A stretch of DNA of 64,000 bases from Belnapia arida. Its GTDB lineage: Bacteria; Pseudomonadota; Alphaproteobacteria; Acetobacterales; Acetobacteraceae. This document shows positions 45,866-54,840 of this stretch, in pieces; the first letter of the stretch is position 1; each line of letters starts with the position of its first letter. Made by a program: the position numbers and the translations under genes. Below the pieces are notes generated by a model, which saw nothing but the letters and a program-made list of their open reading frames with translations, had not been told where the DNA came from and ran no database searches. The stretch is taken from contig NZ_JAETWB010000020.1 in the NCBI RefSeq assembly GCF_016773205.1, positions 19,781 through 83,780 of the forward strand. Reading direction: 5' to 3'.

Positions 45866-47236
45866 ATGGCACGGCTCCTCATCATCGGCGCGCTGACCGC
45901 CGAGCTCGGCCTCGCGGCGCGCATGGCGACCGCGAAGGGCGCAAGGCTGGCGCAGGCGGAGGGTGTCTCCTCCGGGCTCGAGCGGCTGCGGGCGGAGGGG
46001 GCCGACCTCATCCTCTGCGAGGTGACGCACGACATCGGCTGGCTGGTGGAGCAGCTGGCCGCCGAGCGCATCGCCTGCCCGGTAATCGCCTGCGGGCGGA
46101 ATGCCGATGCCGCCGCCGCGGTGCGGGCGATCCGCGCAGGGGCCAAGGAATTCCTGCCGCTGCCGCCCGATGCGGAGCTGATCGCCGCCATGCTCGCCGC
46201 GGCGGCGGGCGAGGCGGAGGCGCCGGTGCATCGCGAGCCGACCATGGCGGCGCTGCTCGGGCGGGCGGCGCAGCTCGCCGTGGCGCAGGCCAGCATCCTC
46301 ATCACCGGGGAGAGCGGCACGGGGAAGGAGGTGCTGGCGCGGCACATCCACCGCAGCAGCCGGCGGGCGCAGGGCCCCTTCGTCGCGCTCAACTGCGCGG
46401 CGCTGCCGGAGGCGCTGCTGGAGAGCGAGCTGTTCGGCCATGAGAAAGGCGCCTTCAGCGGCGCCGTCGCGGCCAGGCGCGGCAAGTTCGAGCAGGCGGA
46501 TGGCGGGACGCTGCTGCTCGACGAGATCGGCGAGATGGACCCGCGGCTGCAGGCGAAGATCCTGCGCGTGATCCAGGAGCGGGAGGTCGACCGGCTCGGT
46601 GGCGGGGCGCCGGTGAAGGTGGATGTGCGGCTGCTGGCGGCGACCAACCGGGACCTCGCGGCGGAGGTGCAGGCGGGGCGGTTCCGCGCCGATCTCTACT
46701 TCCGGCTCAACGTGCTCGGGCTGCACATCCCGCCGCTGCGCGAGCGGCCGCTCGACATCCTGGCGCTGTCCGCGCATTTCGCCCGGCGCTTCGCCGAGGC
46801 GAACGGGCTGCCGGTGCGGGCGCTGGCGCCGGCGGCGGAGGCGCTGCTGCTCTCGCATCCCTGGCCGGGCAACGTGCGGGAGCTGGAGAATACGCTGCAC
46901 CGCGCCGTGCTGCTCGCGCAGGGCCCCGCCATCGGGCCGGAGGCGGTGGAGCTGACGCCGCTGCCGCTGCCGGCCGTGGCAGCCATGGAAGCGAAGCCAA
47001 CTGCTGCGGCGCCGGCGGCGAAGGGGGTGGGCGGCCTGGTCGGGCGGAAGGTCGGCGAGGTGGAGCGGGACCTCATCCTCGAGACGCTGAGCCATTGCCT
47101 CGGCAACCGGACGCGGGCGGCGGAGATCCTCGGCATCTCCATCCGCACGCTGCGCAACAAGCTGCACGAGTACCGGGCGCAGGGCGTCGCGGTGCCGGCG
47201 GCGCATCCCGCCATGCCCTGGGCGATGGAGGGCTGA
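45866..47236 (+). CDS. flbD: Sigma-54-dependent flagellar regulator, FlbD type
   Basis: This 456-residue bacterial enhancer-binding protein has three domains. The receiver-like domain (1-115) is degenerate: the acceptor position reads LILCEV, Glu in place of Asp, as expected for a phosphorylation-independent form. The AAA+ domain has ITGESGTGKEVLARHIH (near 148), Walker B LLLDEIGEMD, and GAFSGA where most activators have GAFTGA (near 195). A Fis-type helix-turn-helix closes it (TRAAEILGISIRTLRNKL). Position in the fli operon and weak receiver match Caulobacter FlbD, which activates late and represses early flagellar genes. Confidence 0.88.
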   Translation: MARLLIIGALTAELGLAARMATAKGARLAQAEGVSSGLERLRAEGADLILCEVTHDIGWLVEQLAAERIACPVIACGRNADAAAAVRAIRAGAKEFLPLPPDAELIAAMLAAAAGEAEAPVHREPTMAALLGRAAQLAVAQASILITGESGTGKEVLARHIHRSSRRAQGPFVALNCAALPEALLESELFGHEKGAFSGAVAARRGKFEQADGGTLLLDEIGEMDPRLQAKILRVIQEREVDRLGGGAPVKVDVRLLAATNRDLAAEVQAGRFRADLYFRLNVLGLHIPPLRERPLDILALSAHFARRFAEANGLPVRALAPAAEALLLSHPWPGNVRELENTLHRAVLLAQGPAIGPEAVELTPLPLPAVAAMEAKPTAAAPAAKGVGGLVGRKVGEVERDLILETLSHCLGNRTRAAEILGISIRTLRNKLHEYRAQGVAVPAAHPAMPWAMEG

Positions 47237-47239
47237 CGC

Positions 47240-49297
47240 ATGGGCGGCATCGCGTTTCCGGCCTGGCTCGGGCGGCTGCAGCCGGGGGGCGACGTGACGC
47301 TGGCGGTCGGCGTCGCCCTGCTGCTCGCGGTGCTGGTGGTGCCGCTGCCGACGCTGCTGCTCGATGCCGGGCTGGCGCTCTCCATCACCGTCTCAGTGCT
47401 GGTGCTGATGGTGGCGCTGTTCCTCCGCTCGCCGCTGGAATTCACCGCCTTCCCGCAATTGCTGCTGCTGACGACGCTGCTGCGCCTCGCGCTCAACGTC
47501 GCCACCACGCGGACCATCCTCAGCCATGGGCATGAGGGGCCGGAGGCGGCGGGGCATGTGGTGGCGGCCTTCGGCGGCTTCCTGATGGGCGGCGACGTGA
47601 TGGTCGGGATGATCGTCTTCGCCATCCTGCTCATCGTGAATTTCATGGTGGTGACGAAGGGCTCGGGCCGCATCGCCGAGGTGGCGGCGCGGTTCAGCCT
47701 GGATGCGATGCCGGGCAAGCAGATGGCGATCGACGCCGACCTCTCGGCCGGCATCATCGACGAGGCGGAGGCCAGGCGCCGGCGCGGCGAGCTGGAGCAG
47801 GAGAGTGCCTTCCACGGCGCCATGGATGGCGCGGCGAAATTCGTCCGCGGCGATGCGATCGCCGGGCTCATCGTCACCGTGGTCAACCTGCTGGGTGGTC
47901 TCGGCATCGGCGTGCTGCGGCATGGGATGCCGATCGGCGAGGCGGCGACGACCTTCGCCACGCTGACGGTGGGCGACGGCCTCATCAGCCAGATCCCGGC
48001 GCTGCTGATCTCGGTGGCGGCGGGCATCGTCGTCACCAAGGGCTCCGGCAGGGAGCGGGCGGACGAAGTGATGGGCCGGCAGCTTGGCGGCGGGTGGAAG
48101 CCGATGGCGCTGGCCTCCGGCGCCGCTGGCTTCCTCGCGCTGATGCCGGGGATGCCGCTGGCGCCCTTCCTTGCGCTCGCGGCAGGCGGCGGGGCGCTGG
48201 CCTGGAACCGGCGCGAAGCGGAGCGGCGCGCGGCCGAGGCGCCCCCTCCCCCGCCCCCGCCGCCCGGCGAGCCGCCGGTGGCCGAGGCCTTGCGGCTCGA
48301 CCTGCTGCGGCTGGAGCTGGGCTATGGGCTGCTGTCTCTGGCCGCCGGCGAGGCGCCGCGGCTGACCGAGCAGATCAGGAGCCTCCGCCGCACCATGGCG
48401 AGCGAGATGGGCTTCGTGCTGCCCAGCGTGCGCATCCAGGACAACCTGGAACTGCCGCCCGACGAATACGTGCTGCGGGTGAAGGAGATCGAGGCGGCGC
48501 GGGGCCGGCTGCGGCCGCCCCTGCACCTTGCCATCGACCCCTCGGGCCAGGTGCCGGCGATGCCGGGCGAGCGGACCAACGAGCCGACCTTCGGCCTGCC
48601 CGCGCTCTGGATCGAGGAGGCGCTGCGCGACGAGGCCTTAGCGCGCGGCTGCACCGTCGTCGACTGCGCGGGCGTGCTGGCGACGCATCTGACGGAGACG
48701 GTGCGCGACAACATGCCGGAACTGCTCTCCTTCGCCGAGACGCAGAAGCTGCTCGACGAGCTGCCCACGGAGCACAAGAAGCTCGTCGCCGATGTCATCC
48801 CGGCGCAGATCGGCCTCGGTGCCCTGCAGCGGGTGCTGCAGGCGCTGCTGGCCGAGCGAGTGTCGATCCGCGACCTGCCGACCATCCTTGAGGGGGTGCA
48901 GGAGGCGGTCTCCGGCGGGGCGCGGGGGATGGGCGCGATCCTCGCGGCCGTCCGGGCGCGGCTGGCGCGGCAGCTCTCCGAGGCGGCGCGGGGGCCGCAG
49001 GGCTATGTGCCGCTGGTGCCGCTCTCGGCGGAATGGGAGCTGGCCTTCGCCGAAAGCCTGACCGGGCCGCCGGAGGAGCGCCAGCTCGCCATGGCGCCCT
49101 CGCGGCTGCAGGAGTTCATGCAGCGGGTGCGGGAGGTGCTGGACAGCGCCGCGGGCGAGGCGCCGGTGCTGGTCTGCTCGGCCGGCATCCGGGCGCATGT
49201 GCGGGCGATCGTGGAGCGCTTCCGCCCCTCGACGACGGTGCTGAGCCAGACGGAGATCCATCCGCGCTGCCGCATCCGCACCGTGGCGACGGTATAG
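47240..49297 (+). CDS. flhA: Flagellar type III export protein FlhA
   Basis: FlhA is the main export-gate subunit. The 685-residue protein has eight N-terminal membrane helices (residues about 15-310). The conserved FHIPEP-region loop is here GSGRIAEVAARFSLDAMPGKQMAIDADLS in outline. A Pro-rich linker (PPPPPPPPGEPP near 336) leads to the large cytoplasmic domain that docks chaperone-substrate complexes (EYVLRVKEIEAARGRL, LTETVRDNMPELLSF, VIPAQIGLGALQRVLQ). Length is normal. It starts 3 bases after the regulator gene. Confidence 0.97.
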   Translation: MGGIAFPAWLGRLQPGGDVTLAVGVALLLAVLVVPLPTLLLDAGLALSITVSVLVLMVALFLRSPLEFTAFPQLLLLTTLLRLALNVATTRTILSHGHEGPEAAGHVVAAFGGFLMGGDVMVGMIVFAILLIVNFMVVTKGSGRIAEVAARFSLDAMPGKQMAIDADLSAGIIDEAEARRRRGELEQESAFHGAMDGAAKFVRGDAIAGLIVTVVNLLGGLGIGVLRHGMPIGEAATTFATLTVGDGLISQIPALLISVAAGIVVTKGSGRERADEVMGRQLGGGWKPMALASGAAGFLALMPGMPLAPFLALAAGGGALAWNRREAERRAAEAPPPPPPPPGEPPVAEALRLDLLRLELGYGLLSLAAGEAPRLTEQIRSLRRTMASEMGFVLPSVRIQDNLELPPDEYVLRVKEIEAARGRLRPPLHLAIDPSGQVPAMPGERTNEPTFGLPALWIEEALRDEALARGCTVVDCAGVLATHLTETVRDNMPELLSFAETQKLLDELPTEHKKLVADVIPAQIGLGALQRVLQALLAERVSIRDLPTILEGVQEAVSGGARGMGAILAAVRARLARQLSEAARGPQGYVPLVPLSAEWELAFAESLTGPPEERQLAMAPSRLQEFMQRVREVLDSAAGEAPVLVCSAGIRAHVRAIVERFRPSTTVLSQTEIHPRCRIRTVATV

Positions 49298-49300
49298 CCG

Positions 49301-50194
49301 ATGCGCCTCAGGCTCTTCCAGGCGGCGGGCATGGCGGAGGCGATGGCGGCGGTGCGGGCCGAGCTGGGGCCGGATGCCGTCATCCTCGACAGCCGCCGGG
49401 TCAAGGGCGGGGTGGAGGTGACGGCGGCGCTCGACCGCGCGGCGGAGCCGGTGGTGCTGGCGCCGGCCGCACCGCCCTCGCCCGCGCCCGGCCTCGCGCG
49501 GCACAACCTGCCGGCGGCGCTGGCGGCGCGGCTGTCAGAGGGGCCGCTGGCCGAGGGGCTGGCGGCGGCCCTGCGCTTCGCTCCGCTGCCGGACGGGCGT
49601 GGGCGGCCGTTGATGCTGGTCGGGCCACCGGGGGCGGGAAAGACGCTGAGCTGCGCCAAGCTGGCGACACGGCTGGTGCTCGCCGGGGCGCCGCCACTGG
49701 TGGCCAGCACGGATGGGCTGCGCGCCGGGGCGGCGGAGCAGCTGGCAGCCTTCACCCGGCTGCTCGGCCTTCCGCTCGCCATGGCGACGGAGCCGGAGAT
49801 GCTGGCGCGGGCGCTGGCGCGGCGGGGGCCGGCGCAGCCGGTTCTGATCGACAGCGCGGGCTGCGACCCCTTCGATGCGGTGCAGGCGGCCTGGCTGCGG
49901 GGGATGGCGCTCGCCATCGGGGCGGAGATGGTGGTGGTGATGCCGGCCGGGCTCGACCCCGCCGAGGCGGCGGAGACGGCGGCTGCCTTCATGGCGCTCG
50001 GCGCGCGGCACCTGCTGCCGACGCGGCTGGACGCGGCACGGCGCCTCGGCGGCGTGCTGGCCGCGGCCGCGGCGGGGCTGGCGCTCGGCGAGGCGGGCAC
50101 CGGGCCCGGTGTCGCCGATGGACTGACCCCGGTTGATGCTGCCTGGCTGGCGCAGCGGCTGGCCGGCCCCCCTCGACTGGAAAGTGCGGCATGA
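49301..50194 (+). CDS. flhF: FlhF-like SRP-family GTPase (short, divergent)
   Basis: FlhF is a signal-recognition-type GTPase that sets the place and number of flagella. This 297-residue version has the B-domain start RLFQAAGMAEAMAAVRAELGPDAVILDSRRV and a G domain with P loop MLVGPPGAGKTLSCAKLA (near 105). The other G boxes are altered: STDGLRAGAAEQL in place of DTYRxGAxEQL, LIDSAG for DTAG, and TRLDAA for TKLD. It is also shorter than typical FlhF (350 or more), so GTP hydrolysis may be weakened. The stop overlaps the next gene by ATGA. Confidence 0.82.
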   Translation: MRLRLFQAAGMAEAMAAVRAELGPDAVILDSRRVKGGVEVTAALDRAAEPVVLAPAAPPSPAPGLARHNLPAALAARLSEGPLAEGLAAALRFAPLPDGRGRPLMLVGPPGAGKTLSCAKLATRLVLAGAPPLVASTDGLRAGAAEQLAAFTRLLGLPLAMATEPEMLARALARRGPAQPVLIDSAGCDPFDAVQAAWLRGMALAIGAEMVVVMPAGLDPAEAAETAAAFMALGARHLLPTRLDAARRLGGVLAAAAAGLALGEAGTGPGVADGLTPVDAAWLAQRLAGPPRLESAA

Positions 50195-50976
50195 GCGGAA
50201 ACGAGAGCAGCCGGATCATCGCCATCGCCTCGGGCAAGGGCGGGGTCGGCAAGACCTGGCTCGCCATCAGCCTGGCGCAGGCGCTGGCGGAGGCGGGGCA
50301 GCGCGTGCTGCTGGTCGATGCGGATTTCGGCCTCGCCAATATCGACGTGCAGCTCGGCCTGCCGCCGGGGCCGGACCTGGGCGAGGTGCTGGCCGGGCGG
50401 TGCGGCCTTGGTGCTGCGGTGCGGCGGCATGCGGCAGGGTTCGACCTGCTGCCGGGGCGATCGGGCTGCGGCAGCCTGGCGGGGCTCGGCGAGGCGGCAG
50501 CCGGGCGGCTTGGGGCGATGCTGCGCGAAGCGGCGGCGGCGTGGGATGCGGTGCTGCTCGATTGCGGTGCGGGGATCGAGCCGGCGGTGCGCGGCCTCGC
50601 CGCGCTCGCCGACACGCTGCTGGTGGTGGCGACGGGCGAGCCGACCAGCCTGACCGATGCCTATGCAGTGCTGAAGCTGCACCGCCGCGACCGGCCGGCG
50701 GGCGACCAGCGGGTGGTGGTCAACCTGGCGGAGGATGCGGCCGCGGGCGAGCGGGTATGGCGCAGCCTGGAGACGGCTTGCCTGCGCTTCCTCGGCGCCG
50801 GGGTGCCGCTCGCCGGCATCGTCCGGCGGGACCAGCGCGTGCCGGAAGCGATTCGCCATCAGGCGCCGCTGCTGACGCGGCATCCGCTGACGTCCGCGGC
50901 CGAGGATGTGCGGCACCTGGCCGCGGCGTTGAATGCGGTATCGCCCAAGAAGAGAAAGTTACACCCGGTTATTTGA
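50191..50976 (+). CDS. flhG: FlhG/MinD-like ATPase (flagellar number regulator)
   Basis: This 261-residue ParA/MinD-family ATPase has the deviant Walker A IASGKGGVGKTWLAISLAQ (near residue 14), VLLVDADFGLANIDVQLGL and AVLLDCGAGIEPAV. It partners FlhF, stimulating its GTPase and limiting flagellar number. It overlaps flhF and is the last gene of the flagellar run. A typical C-terminal membrane-targeting amphipathic helix is not obvious, the protein ending in KKRKLHPVI. Confidence 0.88.
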   Translation: MSGNESSRIIAIASGKGGVGKTWLAISLAQALAEAGQRVLLVDADFGLANIDVQLGLPPGPDLGEVLAGRCGLGAAVRRHAAGFDLLPGRSGCGSLAGLGEAAAGRLGAMLREAAAAWDAVLLDCGAGIEPAVRGLAALADTLLVVATGEPTSLTDAYAVLKLHRRDRPAGDQRVVVNLAEDAAAGERVWRSLETACLRFLGAGVPLAGIVRRDQRVPEAIRHQAPLLTRHPLTSAAEDVRHLAAALNAVSPKKRKLHPVI

Positions 50977-51004
50977 TGTGCAGCGGGAGCGGGATTAAGC
51001 AAAA

Positions 51005-51037
51005 AGGCAGGAACCGTTTCCCTGCCTGCTCGGCAGG
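51005..51037 (+). promoter_or_regulatory. Two mutually exclusive hairpins in the OmpA-family gene leader
   Basis: Segment 1 AGGCAGG (51005-51011) can pair with segment 2 CCTGCCT (51021-51027), or segment 2 (51021-51026) can pair with segment 3 GGCAGG (51032-51037). This lies in the 86-base gap after flhG and ends 15 bases before the GGAG site of the OmpA-family gene. It may be a flhG terminator or a leader control element; no U-tract follows. Confidence 0.3.
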
Positions 51038-51062
51038 ACTGCCCTTGCTTGCGGAGTCACCG

Positions 51063-52139
51063 ATGACCTTGCGCCAATCCCTGCTGGCCACCGCCCTGCT
51101 GGCGGCAGTCGCCGTGCCCGCCGCCGGCCAGGCACAGCCGGTTTCGGGCCTTTATGTCGGGGCCGGCGCGGGGCTCAACAACTGGCTCGACAACAAGAAC
51201 CGCGGCATCCATGTCCATGATAACGACATTGGCCTGGCCGCGGTCGCCTCCATCGGCTGGGGCTTCGGCAACGGGCTGCGGGCGGAGGTCGAGGGCAACT
51301 ACCGCAACCAGGAGATCAAGCGGCTCTCCTTCAACGACGTGCAGGCCGGGCGCAGCGGCTATGTCGACCGCTACGGCGCCATGGCGAACCTGCTCTTCGA
51401 CTTCGACCTCTCGAGCTTCGGCGTCGCGCCGAGCCGCTTCATGCCCTATTTCGGCGCCGGCGCCGGCTATGCCTGGACCGAGTACAGCCGGGCGAGCTTC
51501 GCCACCGGCGGCAGCCGCTACCTGATCGACGACACCGGCGGCGCCTTCGCCTGGCAGGCGATCCTCGGCGGCGCGGTCGGCGTCGCGCCGGGCCTCGCGC
51601 TGACGGTCGAGTATCGCTACTTCGACGTCATGCAGCCCGACCTGCGGGTGGCGCGGACGGCGGGGCCGGGCGCCCCGGGCGTGCCCGGCAAGTACCGGCC
51701 GGAGGGCGAGAACCACAGCCTGCTCTTCGGCCTGCGCTATGCCTTCAACCAGCCCGCGCCGCCGCCGCCGGTGGTCGAGGCCCCGGTGACCCAGGCGCAA
51801 CCCGAGGTCGCCCGCACCTACCTCGTCTTCTTCGACTGGGACCGGGCGGACCTGACCGACCGCGCGCGCCAGATCATCACCGAGGCGGCGGGCGCGGCGC
51901 GGCGCGTCTCCTCGACCAAGATCGAAGTGGCCGGCCATGCCGACCGCTCCGGCACGCCGCAGTACAACCAGCGCCTCTCCGAGCGGCGCGCGCAGGCGGT
52001 GGCGGCGGAGCTGGTGCGGCAGGGCATCAGCCGCAACGAGATCGGCATCACCGCCTATGGCGAGAGCCGGCCGCTGGTGCCGACCGCCGACGGCGTGCGC
52101 GAGCCGCAGAACCGGCGGGTCGAGATCGTCCTGCGCTAG
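51063..52139 (+). CDS. OmpA family outer-membrane beta-barrel protein
   Basis: This 358-residue protein has a cleavable signal (LLATALLAAVAVPAAGQAQ) and an N-terminal eight-strand barrel (GLYVGAGAGLNNWLDNK, AVASIGWGFGNGLRAEVEGN, YFGAGAGYAWTEYS, ALTVEYRYFDVMQPDLR). A Pro-rich linker (PAPPPPVVEAPV) leads to a C-terminal OmpA peptidoglycan-binding domain (VFFDWDRADLTDRAR, IEVAGHADRSGTPQYNQRLSERRA, QNRRVEIVL). It tethers the outer membrane to the cell wall. The start ATG 51063 follows GGAG by six bases. Confidence 0.93.
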   Translation: MTLRQSLLATALLAAVAVPAAGQAQPVSGLYVGAGAGLNNWLDNKNRGIHVHDNDIGLAAVASIGWGFGNGLRAEVEGNYRNQEIKRLSFNDVQAGRSGYVDRYGAMANLLFDFDLSSFGVAPSRFMPYFGAGAGYAWTEYSRASFATGGSRYLIDDTGGAFAWQAILGGAVGVAPGLALTVEYRYFDVMQPDLRVARTAGPGAPGVPGKYRPEGENHSLLFGLRYAFNQPAPPPPVVEAPVTQAQPEVARTYLVFFDWDRADLTDRARQIITEAAGAARRVSSTKIEVAGHADRSGTPQYNQRLSERRAQAVAAELVRQGISRNEIGITAYGESRPLVPTADGVREPQNRRVEIVLR

Positions 52140-52199
52140 GCGGCGTCCAGGGCGGAGTTCTGCGTTGCATCCCGGCCAAGGGCAGCGCAGGACTCCCGC

Positions 52200-53084
52200 A
52201 TGATCGGCATCGACTGGGGCACCACCGCCTTCCGCGCCTACCGCCTCGCCCCCGGCGGCACCATCCTCGACCGGCGGGAAAGCGAGGGGGGCATCCTCTC
52301 CGTCCCGGCCGGCGGCTTCCCGGCGGCGCTCTCGGCCGCCATCGGGCCCTGGCTCGCCGAGGGCGAGCGCCTCGTCCTGCTCTGCGGCATGGTCGGCAGC
52401 CGGCAGGGCTGGGTGGAGGCACCCTACCTCCCCTGCCCGGCCGGTCCGGCCGAGATCGCCGGCGCCCTCACCCCCCTTCCCTTCGACGGCGCGCGGTGCC
52501 TGCTCGTCCCCGGCCTCACCACGCGCGATGCGGGCGGCGTGCCGGATGTGATGCGGGGCGAGGAGACCAAGCTTATCGGTCTGCTGGCGGAGTTCGGCAC
52601 GGCGGAGGCGGTGGCCTGCCTGCCGGGGACGCATGCCAAATGGGCCCGGCTCTCCGGCGGGCGGATCGCGCATTTCGCCACGCAGATGACCGGCGAGGTA
52701 CGCGCGGTGCTGCTGGAGCACAGCATCCTCGGCCGGCTGGCGAAGGACGCGCCCACGGACGAGGCGGCCTTCCTGCGCGGCGTGGCCCGGGCGCGGGAGC
52801 CGGGAGGGCTGCTGCACCACCTCTTCGGCACGCGGGGGCTTGGGCTGATGGGCGAGCTGACGGCCGAGGCGACCGGCAGCTACCTCTCCGGCCTGCTGAT
52901 CGGGCATGAGGTGACGGCGGCGCTGGCCGAGGGCGTGCCCGACGGGCCGATCCACCTGGCCGGCTCGGCAACCCTCACCCGGGCCTATGCGCTGGCCTTC
53001 GGCGCCTTCGGCCTGGAGCACCGGCTGCACGACCCGGACCTCGCCCTGCGCGGCCTGATGCTGATCGCGGAGACGCTGCAATGA
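52200..53084 (+). CDS. dgoK: 2-dehydro-3-deoxygalactonokinase
   Basis: DgoK phosphorylates 2-keto-3-deoxygalactonate in the De Ley-Doudoroff route. The 294-residue protein starts [14 protein letters not shown], the phosphate-binding strand of the family, and contains [33 protein letters not shown] and [11 protein letters not shown], all typical. It overlaps dgoA by ATGA. dgoD (galactonate dehydratase) is not in the window, so the upstream substrate could also be another route to KDGal. Confidence 0.92.
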   Translation: MIGIDWGTTAFRAYRLAPGGTILDRRESEGGILSVPAGGFPAALSAAIGPWLAEGERLVLLCGMVGSRQGWVEAPYLPCPAGPAEIAGALTPLPFDGARCLLVPGLTTRDAGGVPDVMRGEETKLIGLLAEFGTAEAVACLPGTHAKWARLSGGRIAHFATQMTGEVRAVLLEHSILGRLAKDAPTDEAAFLRGVARAREPGGLLHHLFGTRGLGLMGELTAEATGSYLSGLLIGHEVTAALAEGVPDGPIHLAGSATLTRAYALAFGAFGLEHRLHDPDLALRGLMLIAETLQ

Positions 53085-53695
53085 CGCTGAAAGACTGGTT
53101 GGCCCGCTGCCCGCTCGTCGCCATCCTGCGCGGCATCACGCCGGACGAGGCAGTGCCCGTGGCGGAGGCGCTGGTCGGCGCCGGCATCACCATCCTCGAA
53201 GTGCCGCTGAACTCGCCGGAGCCGGTCGAGAGCATCCGCCGCATGGCGGCGCATTGCGGCGAGCGCGCGCTGGTCGGCGCCGGGACGGTGATGACGGAGG
53301 GGCAGCTCGCCGAGGTGGCCGGGGCCGGCGGGCGTCTGCTGGTGACGCCGCATGCCGATGTGGCGCTGGTGCGGCAGGCGAAGCGCCTCGGCATGCTGGC
53401 GGCACCCGGCTTCTTCACCCCGACGGAGGCCTTTGCATTGCTCGCGGCGGGGGCGGATGCAGTGAAACTCTTTCCGGCCGAGGCGGCCTCGCCCGCCGTG
53501 CTGAAGGCGATGCTCGCGGTGCTGCCGAAGGGCACGGCGGTGCTGCCGGTCGGCGGCATGGGGGTGGAGACCATCCCGGCCTGGCGGGCGGCCGGGGCCA
53601 CGGGATTCGGCATCGGCTCCTCGCTCTACAAGCCGGGCGATCCGGCGGCGGTGGTGGGCCAGCGGGCGGCGGCTCTGCGGGCGGCGATCGGCTGA
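53081..53695 (+). CDS. dgoA: 2-dehydro-3-deoxy-6-phosphogalactonate aldolase
   Basis: This 204-residue class I aldolase splits KDPGal into pyruvate and glyceraldehyde 3-phosphate. [20 protein letters not shown] at the start, [20 protein letters not shown], and [16 protein letters not shown] with the Schiff-base Lys are family hallmarks. LVAILRG together with the adjacent dgoK favours the galactonate over the gluconate (Eda) branch. A 94-base gap separates it from the TRAP genes, which probably import the sugar acid. Confidence 0.93.
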   Translation: MTLKDWLARCPLVAILRGITPDEAVPVAEALVGAGITILEVPLNSPEPVESIRRMAAHCGERALVGAGTVMTEGQLAEVAGAGGRLLVTPHADVALVRQAKRLGMLAAPGFFTPTEAFALLAAGADAVKLFPAEAASPAVLKAMLAVLPKGTAVLPVGGMGVETIPAWRAAGATGFGIGSSLYKPGDPAAVVGQRAAALRAAIG

Positions 53696-53789
53696 GGCCG
53701 TAACATCGGGGCTTCGGTTTCGGCGGAAAGCGTGGCAAGGGTGGCGAACCCGCCATACCGGCCAAGAACTGCGTCCCTGGGATACGTCC

Positions 53790-54833
53790 ATGCTGCAACG
53801 CCGCCCGCTGGTCGCCGCCGCCCTTGCCTTGCCCGCTCTCCTGCGCCCCGGCGCGGCGCGGGCGCAGGAGGTGACACTCCGGCTGCACCACTTCCTGCCC
53901 GCCGTCTCCAACGTGCACCGCTTCTTCATCATGCCCTGGGTGCAGAAGGTGCAGGCAGAGAGCGGGGGCCGCATCCGCATCCAGGTCTTCCCGGCGATGC
54001 AGCTCGGTGGGGCGCCGCCGCAGCTTTACGACCAGGCCCGGGATGGCGTCGCCGACATCGTCTGGACACTGCCGGGGAACACGCCGGGGCGCTTCCCGCG
54101 GATCGAGGTCTTCGAGCTGCCCTTCGTCGCGCATCGCCGCGCGGCGGTGAACGTGCAGGCGGTGCAGGCGCTCTACGAGCGGGAGATGCGGCAGGAATTC
54201 GCCGAAACGCAGATCATCACCGCCTGGGGGCATGATGCCGGCGTCATCCATACGCGGCGCGAGGTGCGGCGGATGGAGGATCTGGGCGGCCTCAAGCTGC
54301 GCTTCCCGACGCGGCAGACGGGCGAGGCGCTGCGTGCGCTCGGCGCCGCGCCGGTGGGTATGCCGGTCCCGCAGATCCCGGAGGCGCTGAGCCAGGGCGT
54401 CATCGACGGCGCCGTCGTGCCCTGGGAGGTGGTGCCCAGCATCCGCCTGCACGAGATGGCGAAATTCCACACCGAGATCACCGGCTCGCCGACGCTCTAC
54501 ATCGCCACCTTCGTCCTCGCCATGAACAAGGCGAAGTACGAGGGGCTGCCGGCCGACCTCCGCGCCGTCATCGACGCCAACAGCGGCATGGCGGCGGCGA
54601 GGATGGCGGCCAGGCCCTGGGACGAGGAGGGGCCGAAGGTCGAGGAGATGGTCCGCAAGCGCGGCAACGCCATCATCGAGCTCTCCGAGGAGGAGCGGAA
54701 CCGCTGGCAGAGGCAGACCGCCCCCGTCATCGATGCCTGGGTCGCCGCGATGAAGGAGCGGAACATCGACGGCGGCAAGCTGCTCGAGGAGGCACGGGCG
54801 CTGGTTGCGCAGCACGGCCAGGGCGCGGGCTGA
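53790..54833 (+). CDS. TRAP transporter substrate-binding protein (DctP family)
   Basis: This 347-residue periplasmic protein has a signal sequence QRRPLVAAALALPALLRPGAARAQ. The mature part shows LRLHHFLPAVSNVHRFFIMPW, RIRIQVFPAMQLGGAPPQLYDQ in outline, the substrate-carboxylate Arg in LGGLKLRFPTRQTGEAL, and EALSQGVIDGAVVPWEVV. Its position after dgoK-dgoA suggests a sugar acid such as galactonate as ligand (inference). It is first of a P-Q-M set. Confidence 0.93.
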   Translation: MLQRRPLVAAALALPALLRPGAARAQEVTLRLHHFLPAVSNVHRFFIMPWVQKVQAESGGRIRIQVFPAMQLGGAPPQLYDQARDGVADIVWTLPGNTPGRFPRIEVFELPFVAHRRAAVNVQAVQALYEREMRQEFAETQIITAWGHDAGVIHTRREVRRMEDLGGLKLRFPTRQTGEALRALGAAPVGMPVPQIPEALSQGVIDGAVVPWEVVPSIRLHEMAKFHTEITGSPTLYIATFVLAMNKAKYEGLPADLRAVIDANSGMAAARMAARPWDEEGPKVEEMVRKRGNAIIELSEEERNRWQRQTAPVIDAWVAAMKERNIDGGKLLEEARALVAQHGQGAG

Positions 54834-54840
54834 GGCGCGC

